A DNA stretch of 64,000 nt from Rhodocytophaga aerolata (lineage in GTDB: Bacteria; Bacteroidota; Bacteroidia; Cytophagales; 172606-1). The notes beneath the pieces were generated by a model. It was not told the DNA's origin and did no database searches. It saw only the letters and a program-made list of their open reading frames with translations. Numbering within the stretch: the first letter of the stretch is position 1; the number at the start of each line of letters is the position of its first letter. The position numbers were made by a program, and so were the translations under genes. Positions 52,551 through 61,295 of the stretch are shown here, one piece after another. The stretch is from assembly GCF_030503435.1 (NCBI RefSeq), contig NZ_JAUKPO010000003.1, positions 397,351 through 461,350 of the forward strand, read 5' to 3'.

Positions 52551-53285
52551 TCAATCTATATTTTTTTGCACAATTAACTCAAAAGTATCTAGATTTAACC
52601 CACACAGATTGCCTATTTTTCTTCTAAGCAATGCATTCCGTAACACATTTCTGAAAGATAACCTTTTATAACAGCCATTATCTAAGGGAATAATAGTTCT
52701 TCTCCTTTCTACCTTCCATCTAATTTCTTCTAGCCTTTTTATCTGATGTCCATGAATGATGATCTTACTAGTGGGATTCTGATGAAATTTTTTTATCAGC
52801 AGCATACTTTCATAGTCTGTAAAGGGATTTTGAGCGTTGAAATTAAAACCACCATGTACCAGGTAAAATCTATCTAGTTCATAGTAATAGGGTAAGTATT
52901 CTAAAAACTGCACATACTTTTCTAGTAGCTCCCCTTTTTCATCTAGCAGGTCAAAGGCACCTGTGAGCCTGGAAGAAAAAGCAATGGTATCAGCCTTATA
53001 CTTCAATCTAGAATACTCCTGCCAAGCATTTAATAGTTTCTGTTCATGGTTGCCTCTGAGGGGAAATACTTGATACCGCTGCTCAATTAGATGCAGGATA
53101 TACTCTATTACTTTTGCGCTGTCTTTGCCTCGATTGATATAATCGCCTAGTAAAAATAACTGGTCTTGTTTGGTAAGCACCATTCTCTTCTCCACAATGG
53201 CTCGAAAGGTCTTGAAGCAGCCATGTATGTCAGCCACTACCCATCTTTGTCCGCCTTTGGGATTGGTTAAGACTTTATTTATCAT
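52551..53285 (-). CDS. Metallophosphoesterase (serine/threonine phosphatase-like)
   Basis: A 244-aa calcineurin-like phosphoesterase. All five metal-binding blocks are visible: VADIHGC (DxH), LLGDYINRGKDS (GDxxxRG), PLRGNHEQK (GNHE), LVHGGFNF (H) and IIIHGHQI (GH). The wording matches PrpA/ApaH-like bacterial protein or dinucleotide tetraphosphate phosphatases. ATG at 53285 chosen over the GTG five codons upstream. Confidence 0.85.
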   Translation of the reverse strand: MINKVLTNPKGGQRWVVADIHGCFKTFRAIVEKRMVLTKQDQLFLLGDYINRGKDSAKVIEYILHLIEQRYQVFPLRGNHEQKLLNAWQEYSRLKYKADTIAFSSRLTGAFDLLDEKGELLEKYVQFLEYLPYYYELDRFYLVHGGFNFNAQNPFTDYESMLLIKKFHQNPTSKIIIHGHQIKRLEEIRWKVERRRTIIPLDNGCYKRLSFRNVLRNALLRRKIGNLCGLNLDTFELIVQKNID

Positions 53286-53357
53286 AGCTAACTCGGTCAC
53301 ATATTAGTATAATATTCTGCCTGGAAGATATTGGTTGACAGCCATGGGATGAAAATC

Positions 53358-53819
53358 TTATATACCTGCTTGTATTTTCCTTTCCAGTTCTTCCTTTACT
53401 TCTAGACTTAGCTTTTCTTTTGGAATGATTACAGAGTGATTATTTTCTAATTTGATCACAAAGAAGCTTGTAGTTTTATAGCTCTTTACTTTAGTGAGGT
53501 CAACCAGGGATTTTCCCTCTTTGGATTCAAATAGCAGGTGTGTATCTTTTACCTCTAGAAAGCCACTCTGTGGAGTAAACTTCTTAAAGAGTAGAAATAA
53601 AAATGGCTTTGCCGTATAGTAGATACCATATCCGATACAGAATCCTCCATAGGCTATCCCAAACTTCTGGGGATAACTCAGCAAATGGATGCCCATAGCA
53701 ACCAATACAGGTCCACAAATATAGCGCAAGATTCTAGTTAGCAGATTTGGGCTATGGTAATACTGATAGAGGTAAAACCTTGTATAATCCTTTTTGGTAA
53801 TAACTAATTCGCTTCTCAT
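53358..53819 (-). CDS. Small membrane protein, YcxB-like (153 aa)
   Basis: Two adjacent hydrophobic helices (about residues 28-75) sit between a short cytoplasmic start and a C-terminal soluble domain with LEVKDTHLLFES and IIPKEKLS, the style of YcxB-like proteins. Function of that family is unknown. It is the first of a series of minus-strand membrane or lipoprotein genes to 54.9 kb. Confidence 0.55.
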   Translation of the reverse strand: MRSELVITKKDYTRFYLYQYYHSPNLLTRILRYICGPVLVAMGIHLLSYPQKFGIAYGGFCIGYGIYYTAKPFLFLLFKKFTPQSGFLEVKDTHLLFESKEGKSLVDLTKVKSYKTTSFFVIKLENNHSVIIPKEKLSLEVKEELERKIQAGI

Positions 53820-53876
53820 GGTTTGTTTTGATGAATAGGAAATATGTATACAATTACGGATTATCTTCTATTTATT

Positions 53877-54209
53877 CTATTCCTCTATCTGTTCAATATC
53901 TACCACCTTATAATCTTGAGAAACATAAAACCTCTCACTACGCTTTACTTTACGTATTTCTCCATCTATAGTATAGCTATGGAATATCATGTACTTTGCT
54001 CCTTCTACCACAGGATAGTCTATTTTTCCAGGTATAACTTCATTCATCTGAGAAAAATCTCCTGGACGATATAATGAATTAGTATGAATATTTCGCAAGT
54101 AGTACATAATCTGCATTTCTGCCTTCATCTGCGGAGTGAGGGACTGCGGACATGCGTACAAGAGCAGGGTTAGTGCAATTAGCATGAATGTATTGGAGAG
54201 CAATTTCAT
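53877..54209 (-). CDS. Small lipoprotein, copy 1 of a duplicated pair (110 aa)
   Basis: The signal peptide ends in the lipobox LLYAC. The mature protein starts PQSLTPQMKAEMQIMYYLRN and has about 90 residues of unknown fold. A second copy (57076-57405) shares nearly the whole first half, including the N-terminal mature segment, and diverges towards the end. The DNA of the shared part is also closely similar, so the duplication looks recent. Function unknown; location is likely the periplasmic face of a membrane. Confidence 0.65.
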   Translation of the reverse strand: MKLLSNTFMLIALTLLLYACPQSLTPQMKAEMQIMYYLRNIHTNSLYRPGDFSQMNEVIPGKIDYPVVEGAKYMIFHSYTIDGEIRKVKRSERFYVSQDYKVVDIEQIEE

Positions 54210-54243
54210 ATGCTTTACTTTTAGGTATGGGTATCTAGAGCAT

Positions 54244-54750
54244 CTAATCCGAATTACTGCTATCTATCTTTTCTAATTTGAGAATATGCTCATTGAACCT
54301 AGTATACTCAATGACTACTTTATCCCCCTGCGAAAAAGATTCAAAAAGCTGCTGTTTTATGGGGAGCTTTTTTACAGGCTGAGTGCCAAATTCAAAGTAG
54401 TTGGTACCTTTGTGGACATACTTTTTAGTAATAAATGTTCGGCTTTTGAGCTTACGATTTTGGTATATGTCTATCATTACACCACTACCGATCCATATAG
54501 CTAACAGAACAAAAACAGCCATGCCAGCTAAAAAGATATAGAAAACTTCCTCTATATAAGCAGCCCCAGTTTCTGGGATATGCGATTCCCCGTTTCTTTC
54601 AGGTAAAATCGGAGCTAGCAAAGCAATTAATCCTGATATGAGGGCTCCAATAATTCCAAGTACCAGCAGGTAAATCTGTAGATGGCTTTTAAGCTCGTTT
54701 ATATCCCTGGATTCCAGGGGTACTTCTTCGAATATATTTTCTTTTTCCAT
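54244..54750 (-). CDS. Membrane protein (168 aa)
   Basis: Two transmembrane helices (about residues 25-48 and 69-92) separate a short acidic N-terminus from a C-terminal beta-rich domain (FITKKYVHKGTNYFEF, then QGDKVVIEY). No family is recognised. It lies 34 nt upstream of the duplicated lipoprotein gene and just downstream of a 57-aa membrane protein; the three may be one operon. Confidence 0.6.
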   Translation of the reverse strand: MEKENIFEEVPLESRDINELKSHLQIYLLVLGIIGALISGLIALLAPILPERNGESHIPETGAAYIEEVFYIFLAGMAVFVLLAIWIGSGVMIDIYQNRKLKSRTFITKKYVHKGTNYFEFGTQPVKKLPIKQQLFESFSQGDKVVIEYTRFNEHILKLEKIDSSNSD

Positions 54751-54779
54751 TGGTTGAATAACTATGGTCGGTATATGAC

Positions 54780-54953
54780 TTATACAATTTTCTTCCTAGA
54801 TGCACTTTTGAGATAGAAAAAGAGTAATAGGGTAATAATTGCTATAGCGAACTCAATGGCTGCTACTTTAAGCAAGCCATCAGAAAGGGCTTCGATACCA
54901 AAAAAGAACATGGCAATGGAAAAGCCAAACAAGGCAAGCAATTTAGGATTCAT
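54780..54953 (-). CDS. Very small membrane protein (57 aa)
   Basis: A short frame encodes MNPKLLALFGFSIAMFFFGI followed by a second hydrophobic helix (IEFAIAIITLLLFFYL) and a basic end. Two helices in 57 residues fit a real small membrane protein. It ends 29 nt before the next gene on the same strand. No family is recognised. A similar-sized two-helix protein occurs at 56828-56974, near the second lipoprotein copy. Confidence 0.5.
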   Translation of the reverse strand: MNPKLLALFGFSIAMFFFGIEALSDGLLKVAAIEFAIAIITLLLFFYLKSASRKKIV

Positions 54954-55122
54954 ATTATCTGTAGATTCAGCTATTAATATGAATTATCTGCCTAGATGTA
55001 AGTTGTAATTTATGAAGACATTAGATTGATCTACCGATGTTTTCCTGGTAGAGGTCCTCTACTTTTTTTCTTACCCAGGGTGTTTTCCGAAGAAAAATTA
55101 AACTGGAAGTTACTCCATTCAA

Positions 55123-55725
55123 TTAAGTAATGGTACTTTTGATGCTTGCTTCCAGTTTATTCTCCTCATCAATCAGTTTTCTACGCTGTACAATATCGTT
55201 TTCATCCTGGAGTAGTTTTCTGAGAGATATAAATCTGTTCATCGTTGATAAATAAAACTCAGTTTGAATAAACTCTGCCAACCAGTTGAGATAGTCCTTG
55301 GATACAACTTTATCACAGTCCTGCTTTATTTCTATAGCATAGGACAAAGATTCAAACCCAATCGTTTCTGATTTATCTATCGGATGGGTTTCATTACTTA
55401 GAATCACATCAAACAAGTAGGTATTTAAAAAGTTGGTTTGTATGGTTTTAATCTTTGCCTCTTCTAGCTTACCCCTTTCAAACAGAGTAACTGCCCAAGC
55501 TAGATAAAATAAAGGATAGCCTATATCATCTGGAAAATTCTTTTCAAACCATCTAAAGTAAGTAGCGGCTCCCTTATAATCAGCTATTTTCAGATACAAT
55601 TCGGCAATGACATATCTGCGCCCATAACTATCATCATAGCCTCCAAACTTGCGCTTTTCAAGCGAGAGCGCAGCTTTATGCTTTTTGATCGTGTCCCTTA
55701 CTTTCTGAATCTGTTTTTCCGTCAT
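55123..55725 (-). CDS. Helical repeat protein, TPR-like (200 aa)
   Basis: A soluble protein with a repeat-like helical stretch at residues about 38-95 (VIAELYLKIADYKGAATYFR; FYLAWAVTLFERGKLEEA) that has TPR spacing. The rest is helical and charged. No signal peptide. The function is unknown; TPR-like folds usually bind other proteins. It diverges from the VOC-family gene. Confidence 0.5.
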   Translation of the reverse strand: MTEKQIQKVRDTIKKHKAALSLEKRKFGGYDDSYGRRYVIAELYLKIADYKGAATYFRWFEKNFPDDIGYPLFYLAWAVTLFERGKLEEAKIKTIQTNFLNTYLFDVILSNETHPIDKSETIGFESLSYAIEIKQDCDKVVSKDYLNWLAEFIQTEFYLSTMNRFISLRKLLQDENDIVQRRKLIDEENKLEASIKSTIT

Positions 55726-55983
55726 TATTCTTGTATGGGCTTTATTCCATAAATGATTACGCCTATAAGATTAATAAAGTCTAGAACTATCCACAAGTAA
55801 ATACATCTGTGAATGACTTGCTAATTTTTTTATAGCGTATATTTCTCTACTAGTGGTGATATGCACTATATTGTGTATACACTTGTTGTCAAAATTAGGA
55901 GCTACACAAGCTAATACTTTGCAAAAACCAAAGAGCCAATGCTAATGCACCTTTACAATCATTCACCATAAAATTAAACTACT

Positions 55984-56733
55984 ATGACCCAAACCCAAAA
56001 CGTTGGTGAAGTAACAGAGAGCATACTATTCCATTCCATGGACAAAGTTATTCCCATTCTGCCATGCCCAGATATAAAAGGGCAAGTTGTTTTTTATCAG
56101 CAATTGGGATTTGAACTTCTAGAGGTTTATACCTCACCCAATCCCTATGCAGCCATACAAAGTGGAAGCATTGAATTGCATTTTTATGGAAACAAAAGAA
56201 TGATTCCTACCCAAAATCCTACCATGTGCTTTCTAAAAGTGGAAGATGTAGATGCTGTTTATCATGCTTTTACAAGTGGGTTAAAGAAACATACGGGTAA
56301 GATTCTCCGCTCTGGCATACCAAGAATTTCAAAAGTACGTGATTTAAGTAATGACCGCAGGTTTACATTGACTGATACAGGTGGAAATACTCTTTTTATT
56401 GGAACACCAGTGAAAGCAGATACCAGCCATTTCTTTCGCACGTTGCAACAGGAAGAATTTGCAAAGAAATTCACGGTGCTCTATGATTTGCTATACTCCA
56501 AGGAAGACCCTTCGATGGCTGCCAGTATGCTACCCAAATTAGTGGTAGCTAAAGATTTGCTGGCTGATTTAGACAGAGCAAAGCTGCTCTTGGTGGCACT
56601 TGACATACAGCGGCAATTAGGACAGCTCATGGATGATCGAGAACTAAAAACATTAGTTGACATCCATCTAGAGAGCGGTGATGAATGGACAAAGGTCAAA
56701 AAAAGGTATTTTGCCATCCTTGAAGAAGAATAG
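55984..56733 (+). CDS. VOC (glyoxalase/bleomycin resistance) protein with C-terminal extension
   Basis: Residues about 19-135 form a vicinal oxygen chelate domain: VIPILPCPDIKGQVVFYQQLG opening strand and helix (split here as a motif), IELHFYGN with His and Glu-type ligands and DTGGNTLFIG as the closing strand. The remaining 110 residues are an extra helical domain (residues 140-249) not found in plain VOC proteins. Members may bind toxic compounds such as bleomycin or act as isomerases. The extra domain has no known match. Confidence 0.7.
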   Translation: MTQTQNVGEVTESILFHSMDKVIPILPCPDIKGQVVFYQQLGFELLEVYTSPNPYAAIQSGSIELHFYGNKRMIPTQNPTMCFLKVEDVDAVYHAFTSGLKKHTGKILRSGIPRISKVRDLSNDRRFTLTDTGGNTLFIGTPVKADTSHFFRTLQQEEFAKKFTVLYDLLYSKEDPSMAASMLPKLVVAKDLLADLDRAKLLLVALDIQRQLGQLMDDRELKTLVDIHLESGDEWTKVKKRYFAILEEE

Positions 56734-56827
56734 CCTTTTCCCTTAAATGGTAGTTGAAATAGTGATGCAAGACAATTTCACTATCCATAGAATTGGATTA
56801 GGACCTAATCTTAGCTTTTTTATACAA

Positions 56828-56974
56828 TTATAGAAAAGTAAGCGTAAAAACGATACCTATTACCAGCATGATAACGGATGCTTGCCATATATCAGGTCTG
56901 GTAACTATTAATTCGAAGGCAAAATAATAGCCAGCCAAGGCAAATCCGAAGGTAGTAGCCGTAATTCTGTTCAT
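56828..56974 (-). CDS. Very small membrane protein (48 aa)
   Basis: The frame encodes MNRITATTFGFALAGYYFAF and a second hydrophobic helix to the end (IMLVIGIVFTLTFL). The frame also extends upstream to an ATG at 57007, so start choice is uncertain. Its size and two-helix form recall the 57-aa protein at 54780-54953. It lies downstream of the second lipoprotein copy. Confidence 0.4.
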   Translation of the reverse strand: MNRITATTFGFALAGYYFAFELIVTRPDIWQASVIMLVIGIVFTLTFL

Positions 56975-57075
56975 AGGTATAGCAGAGTATGTTCTTTGAG
57001 CTAGCATTCCAATCAAGCTCTTTCAACCATTAATACGCCCTAGCTATCATCAAGTAATTGTTTATATAAAAGCTA

Positions 57076-57405
57076 TTATTCTACATCTATAACATGTACC
57101 ACCTTGTAATCTGGGGCAATGTAAAATATTGCCCTGTGCTCTTTTTTGCGTGCTTCACCATCTACATTATAGCTATGCAAAATCTTATATTTTGCTCCAT
57201 CTACCATAGGAGAATCTTCTTTCCCTAGTGTTACTTCGCTCATTTGCGAAAAATCTCCAGGACGGTACAATGAATCAGTATGAATATTTCTCAGGTAATA
57301 CATAATCTGCATTTCCGCCTTCATCTGCGGTGTGAGGGACTGCGGACATGCATACAATAGAAGGGTAGCAAAAACTAGAAGCCAAATATTTTTGATGAAT
57401 CTCAT
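57076..57405 (-). CDS. Small lipoprotein, copy 2 of a duplicated pair (109 aa)
   Basis: The lipobox LLYAC and the following mature segment (PQSLTPQMKAEMQ) are identical to the copy at 53877-54209. Similarity extends over about two thirds of the protein (RPGDFSQM, GAKYKILHSY against GAKYMIFHSY). The C-terminal ends differ. It starts 4 nt after the 274-aa gene and is co-transcribed with it. Function unknown. Confidence 0.65.
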   Translation of the reverse strand: MRFIKNIWLLVFATLLLYACPQSLTPQMKAEMQIMYYLRNIHTDSLYRPGDFSQMSEVTLGKEDSPMVDGAKYKILHSYNVDGEARKKEHRAIFYIAPDYKVVHVIDVE

Positions 57406-57409
57406 ATGT

Positions 57410-58234
57410 TTACTGATGAGTAAGCTGTTTTTCTATAGCATCTAGGTTTGAGTGTATATCATTTAACTCCATGAGCTTTTTAGTGGCAATATCATAGAGA
57501 GCGAATTTCTTCCGTTTATGTTCCTCTTTCTCTTCATTGTTTCTAGCCTTATAGACGATCACAATCTGGGTATGATCCTTCTGAAAGTGCCAGCTTTCTA
57601 TAGCTATATTGCTTGTGACCTGAGTGAGATTCTTTCCAGCTAAGTCTGAGATGTATAAATCGTGATCATCTTTTCCATCCAATAAGCCATCTTTATTAGA
57701 ATCTTCAAAAGCAATGTAGTAGGCTATATTTTTAACGGTGGTGTCTATCTCTTTTTCTTCTGAATATCTGTTAGGTATCTCTATGTTTGATATAGCTCCT
57801 TTCCGATCCAGTAGTTTGCCAATGACTTTATAGTCTTTGTCCATGAAAAGGATGTTAAAGTAGTTCTCATAAGAATTGTAGGCAGCATTCATTGGATAGT
57901 AGCTATCAATACCAAATGAAGCATCTCTGTATGAGGCAAGTGCATGTTCATCCTTCTCTTTTAATAGCTTTTCTTCTTCATACGATAAGACTGATAAAGG
58001 CATGTATAGATTGGTAGAATTGTATATACTCATCGGAGCATCATACGCTAATCCTTGTAAGGCAACGTTTCTTGTGAGGGCTCCTTCCAGCTTTTCTCCA
58101 ACTAATACCCCTTCAGGGCTAAAGTCAGCGTTCTCAAAATAATCTTCTGCTAATTTATATAGTAAGGTTAAAGCAATAATTGGAATGATAATGCCATTAA
58201 TGATGATCAGGATACGGATGAATTTAGATTGCAT
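57410..58234 (-). CDS. Membrane-anchored protein with EF-hand-like loop (274 aa)
   Basis: A single N-terminal transmembrane helix (residues about 7-28) anchors an otherwise soluble periplasmic domain. DSNKDGLLDGKDD, near residue 190, resembles a dockerin/EF-hand calcium-binding loop (Asp at positions 1, 5, 9 and 12 pattern). The domain after it (YISDLAGKNLTQVTSN) has the look of TolB-like beta-propeller blades. No catalytic motif is visible. It is followed by the second lipoprotein copy. Confidence 0.55.
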   Translation of the reverse strand: MQSKFIRILIIINGIIIPIIALTLLYKLAEDYFENADFSPEGVLVGEKLEGALTRNVALQGLAYDAPMSIYNSTNLYMPLSVLSYEEEKLLKEKDEHALASYRDASFGIDSYYPMNAAYNSYENYFNILFMDKDYKVIGKLLDRKGAISNIEIPNRYSEEKEIDTTVKNIAYYIAFEDSNKDGLLDGKDDHDLYISDLAGKNLTQVTSNIAIESWHFQKDHTQIVIVYKARNNEEKEEHKRKKFALYDIATKKLMELNDIHSNLDAIEKQLTHQ

Positions 58235-58471
58235 ATGACTAGATAAATGGAGTGATATAATGGAATAGGTCTGTTTACTATATCCAGGGTTTAATTCATC
58301 AAACCAGAAAATAAGTAAACTCCATTGGTTGCCTATCTAGCTATCAGGATGCATACGCTCTAGCAATTCCATATAAGGGAGCAAATTTTTCAAAAAGAGA
58401 ATTAGCTATTCGCTCCCCTGTTATTAATTAGCTATGTTTAGGAATCACTAATAACATTGCCTACAAGTAAG

Positions 58472-59314
58472 ATGGTAGCTATATCCGCTAAAAGACAGCT
58501 TTACTTCTTATTTAGCTTTTATTTTTTCGCTAATGTACTAGGCTCTTTACTGAGTAGCACTCTACTCCCTTCTGTTCCTAGTCAACTAGCTAAGTTATCG
58601 TTGAGTGCGCTTTCAATCCTTAATTTTTTAATTCCTGCCCTCATCGCTTTCCGATTATTCAGCCCTGTTCCGCTACAAGCCTATTGGAAGCTCAATACTC
58701 TTGGAAGTAGCCGTACTTTCCTTACTACCCTGCTTTTAACAGCTTGTTGTATCATTCTAATGAATTGGTTAGCAAAAGTGAATGCGCAGATTCCCTTGCT
58801 AGATTGGATGAAGGAAACTGAGGATAAGTCAATAGCCAAGCTAAAGCAATACTTAGTAATGGATAAGATTGATCAGCTATTGCTAAACCTTTTCCTTTTC
58901 GCTGTAGTCCCTGCTTTTTGTGAAGAAGTGTTTTTCAGAGCCACTATGCAACCTCTGTTTGTAAAGTGGTTGGCTAATCCCTGGATTGCTATTTTCATCA
59001 CTGCCTTCATTTTTAGCTTTTTGCATTTCCAATTTTCAGGATTCTTACCTAGGCTACTAGCAGGTGTTTTCTTTGGAGCATTATTCTATTCTACAAGTAG
59101 CTTATGGTGGAGTGTAATCAGTCACGCTTTATATAATGGTGCGATTGTAGTACTTAATTATAGTGCTCAACATAGATTAATTCATATTACTAGCCTGGAA
59201 GAATTACTTCTGAATCCCTTTTTGCTCTTGATAGCTGGATTCACTCTGCTGTTTTGGTTTTATCGTGCGGCTTCTAAAGTGGAGCCCTCCCAAATAAATC
59301 ATGGTACAGAATAA
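58472..59314 (+). CDS. CPBP-family intramembrane metalloprotease (280 aa)
   Basis: A multi-helix membrane protein whose C-terminal half is the CPBP (Abi) domain. The three motifs are visible: EEVFFRATMQ (EExxxR, near residue 150), FSFLHFQ (FxxxH) and ISHALYNG (HxxxN). The family processes CAAX-like or bacteriocin-related peptides and often confers immunity. The ATG at 58472 is used; the frame opens five codons earlier with TTG. It is the only + strand gene in this accessory segment from 57 to 63 kb. Confidence 0.85.
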   Translation: MVAISAKRQLYFLFSFYFFANVLGSLLSSTLLPSVPSQLAKLSLSALSILNFLIPALIAFRLFSPVPLQAYWKLNTLGSSRTFLTTLLLTACCIILMNWLAKVNAQIPLLDWMKETEDKSIAKLKQYLVMDKIDQLLLNLFLFAVVPAFCEEVFFRATMQPLFVKWLANPWIAIFITAFIFSFLHFQFSGFLPRLLAGVFFGALFYSTSSLWWSVISHALYNGAIVVLNYSAQHRLIHITSLEELLLNPFLLLIAGFTLLFWFYRAASKVEPSQINHGTE

Positions 59315-59380
59315 GGTAACAAGTGTCAGACAAAGATTTACAATTCTGTATTGTACATTCATTTTTTCTGACCACTTATA

Positions 59381-59469
59381 AGCCAACAGCATTCGAAGCC
59401 ATGCTCTTATGCTGTAGTTCAGCTCATCGGAGGGCTGGTTGGGGATGGAGCTGGTATTATGTGTTCGCC
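59381..59469 (-). repeat. attC-like intergenic repeat A
   Basis: On the minus strand GGCGAAC begins 3 nt after the stop of the 184-aa gene, and GTTGGCT ends the element at 59381. The arms GCGAACA-CAT and ATG-CTGTTGGC pair with one bulged base. The layout matches an integron attC site with degenerate boxes. Confidence 0.4.
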
Positions 59470-59472
59470 GTT

Positions 59473-60027
59473 TTATTCATCTTTATCAAATTTCCACCAA
59501 TCCTGCCCGTACTCCTGTTTAAGGCTCAATTGGTATTCAATTCGATTTCTGATTATAGCAAAGTCAGTGGAATGACAAAGCCCTATTCTTAAGCTTTGAG
59601 GGGGAACATCATAGAATTTCCCCTTTGTGACATGCATCCTTTGGATAAGCTGCGGTATTTGCTTCTCAAATTCAAATATGCACAAATGTTTATGTCCGTG
59701 CTCTACGTATTCTACTGGGTACCACCCCTCATAAATGGATTGGGTTAAGCTAAAAGGAGTAATGGTAAAATCAGAGGGGTTATCTAAATCAAAAACGCTA
59801 TCAAATTTTTTAGGAATGGTAAAATCCGCATAGGCATACATGGTAAACAAGGCTATTTCATTGTGGGCTTTTACCCAATTGATAAATCGGTAATATGCCG
59901 CATTCTTTTCCTTGTTCTGAAATCTACTGTTACATTCTCCTTGCCAAATCGCCATTGCTTCTGCAGAGAATATGGCTTCTGTAAATAAATATCGTTCTTG
60001 GACCTTACAGTCCTGTTCGCTTCTCAT
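59473..60027 (-). CDS. Hypothetical cassette-like protein (184 aa)
   Basis: No family is recognised. The protein is soluble and rich in aromatic residues (YAYADFTIP; WYPVEYVEHGHKH; DWWKFDKDE). The frame is open to an ATG at 60072, but that start lies inside the upstream repeat, so the ATG at 60027 is preferred. It is the leftmost of seven minus-strand ORFs separated by attC-like repeats. The size and composition recall immunity-type proteins, which is speculation. Confidence 0.55.
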   Translation of the reverse strand: MRSEQDCKVQERYLFTEAIFSAEAMAIWQGECNSRFQNKEKNAAYYRFINWVKAHNEIALFTMYAYADFTIPKKFDSVFDLDNPSDFTITPFSLTQSIYEGWYPVEYVEHGHKHLCIFEFEKQIPQLIQRMHVTKGKFYDVPPQSLRIGLCHSTDFAIIRNRIEYQLSLKQEYGQDWWKFDKDE

Positions 60028-60035
60028 TTCTTTTA

Positions 60036-60132
60036 GTGTCACACAATGGATTAAGCACCTCCGTCTTATCATAGCCTCCTGCTGGAGCTATGTTCTAAGC
60101 AGCCTAGTTACTGCATTAGACGATGTTATCAC
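60036..60132 (-). repeat. attC-like intergenic repeat B
   Basis: On the minus strand TGATAAC lies 10 nt after the stop of the upstream lipoprotein gene. CGTCT (60062-60066) pairs with AGACG (60118-60122). The + strand segment TCCTGCTGGAGCTATGT (60077-60093) recurs in repeat E at 61751-61772 with a 5-nt insertion, showing the repeats are related by descent. Confidence 0.45.
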
Positions 60133-60141
60133 TTTTCTTTA

Positions 60142-60612
60142 TTATTTATCTATTACTTTATACCCGAAGGTGCCAGTATGGAATCTAAAAATACCATCAT
60201 TGCCTTTTGATATGGCTAGGATAGTGTGAGGAAATACAAAATCACCTGTTTTTTGTGGTTTAAGGGCAATAACAACCGTGTCATTGATAAGGGCTAATTC
60301 TTTATTACAATACTCTACGTTGTAAGAAACCGTATCAATGTATGAACTTGTATCTATCAGACAATCAAAATAAGCTTGTACAATTTTATGCTTGCTATTT
60401 GAGGTAGTTAGCTTGAAAACGGCTTGTCTACCTAAGATTATACTGTCAGGAATATGAGGTACAAGTTTTATCTCCTCTATCGAATTACCCCCTACATCTT
60501 TATCATTCAAATTTAGCTTTTGTTTAGTGCCAACGTAGTCAACTACTGGCTGTTTTTCCTGGCATGAACCTACTAATAATCCAACAAGTAATAAGAGTAT
60601 AATTTTATTCAT
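60142..60612 (-). CDS. Small lipoprotein (156 aa), cassette-like
   Basis: The signal peptide ends in lipobox LVGSC (Cys near residue 17). The mature part is beta-rich (VFKLTTSNSKHKIVQAYFD; VVIALKPQKTGDFVFP) and suggests an immunoglobulin-like or similar sandwich domain. The ATG at 60612 gives the signal peptide. No family is recognised. It lies between repeats B and C. Confidence 0.6.
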   Translation of the reverse strand: MNKIILLLLVGLLVGSCQEKQPVVDYVGTKQKLNLNDKDVGGNSIEEIKLVPHIPDSIILGRQAVFKLTTSNSKHKIVQAYFDCLIDTSSYIDTVSYNVEYCNKELALINDTVVIALKPQKTGDFVFPHTILAISKGNDGIFRFHTGTFGYKVIDK

Positions 60613-60633
60613 TAATTTCTGTTGCTGTGCTTC

Positions 60634-60676
60634 TAGGCTTGTCAATACATATTAAATGCTTGAATGTCGGTTAGGC
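60634..60676 (-). repeat. attC-like intergenic repeat C (short)
   Basis: On the minus strand GCCTAAC starts 7 nt after the stop of the STM3941-like gene, exactly as in repeat E. The opposite box is degenerate (ATTGACA), so the element looks truncated. Confidence 0.4.
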
Positions 60677-60683
60677 AATGCTT

Positions 60684-61187
60684 TTAATAGTTCTTCTCTT
60701 TTTGGTTTATCAGCCTTAACCAAACAAGTATGAACTCCATTAACTTTACTTCATCCACTTTTACTTGCCCAAGCGATATATTCAACTCCTGGAATCCCAT
60801 TCCTTTACTGATATTTTTCAACCCTTTATACAGTTTACTCTTATTTCGGGATGGCTCAAATCGTTCATCGACTACTAGACAGATAAATTTCTGCTTATGC
60901 ACGTTCGTTAAATAAGCATCCTGAATGATTTCCCAGTTAATAAAATCCTTATGCGTGGTACGGTCAAAAATGCCAATAGTATTGATGATAATTTGTGGTC
61001 TTCGGTCTAGCAACTGGTACAACCCTGCTGGATACCCTAGCCCAAAAAAACCAATATTTAACCATCCTACCCAGGCAGGAGCATCAGTAGAAGTAATAAG
61101 CCAAATCCCTCCAAAAACGAAAATAGAACACAGCAAAATGAGCTTGAATGCTTTTAAAGGGGATTTATATAGTTTAAACTCTTTCAT
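60684..61187 (-). CDS. STM3941-like membrane protein (167 aa)
   Basis: Two hydrophobic helices near the N-terminus (about residues 14-31 and 38-58) precede a soluble domain with GIFDRTTHKDFINWEIIQDA and later IMEFILVW-type ends. This arrangement (a short lysine-rich start, FVFGGIWL, GLGYPAG) fits the STM3941 family of small bacterial membrane proteins, whose function is unknown. The assignment is by eye. It lies between repeats C and D. Confidence 0.55.
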   Translation of the reverse strand: MKEFKLYKSPLKAFKLILLCSIFVFGGIWLITSTDAPAWVGWLNIGFFGLGYPAGLYQLLDRRPQIIINTIGIFDRTTHKDFINWEIIQDAYLTNVHKQKFICLVVDERFEPSRNKSKLYKGLKNISKGMGFQELNISLGQVKVDEVKLMEFILVWLRLINQKEKNY

Positions 61188-61204
61188 TTTTGATATTCCT
61201 AATT

Positions 61205-61287
61205 ACCCAACAGCACACAACAGCTAAAATTCTAGGTTGAACTATGCGGGTTAGCAGTGGGCTGGTCGTTTGTGTAGGGTGTTAACA
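61205..61287 (-). repeat. attC-like intergenic repeat D
   Basis: On the minus strand TGTTAAC lies 8 nt after the stop of the 129-aa gene and GTTGGGT (61211-61205) 17 nt before the next start. GTTGGGT matches GTTRRRY exactly. The arms (ACACCCTACACAAACG and TGTTGTGTGCTGTTGGGT) pair imperfectly with bulges. Confidence 0.45.
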
Positions 61288-61295
61288 TCAGGCTT

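Noticed and set aside
55048..55069. Palindrome GTAGAGG-T-CCTCTAC followed by seven T
   Set aside because: It looks like a + strand terminator, but no + strand gene lies upstream; the stem with a real loop is only 5 bp.
59204..59362. Minus-strand frame of about 52 aa overlapping the CPBP gene end, just after repeat A
   Set aside because: It has a hydrophobic start and lies where a further cassette ORF would begin, but it is mostly antisense to a certain gene and too short to support.
59323..59592. 89-aa + strand frame after the CPBP gene
   Set aside because: It crosses repeat A and the 3' end of the minus-strand 184-aa gene; composition is random-like.
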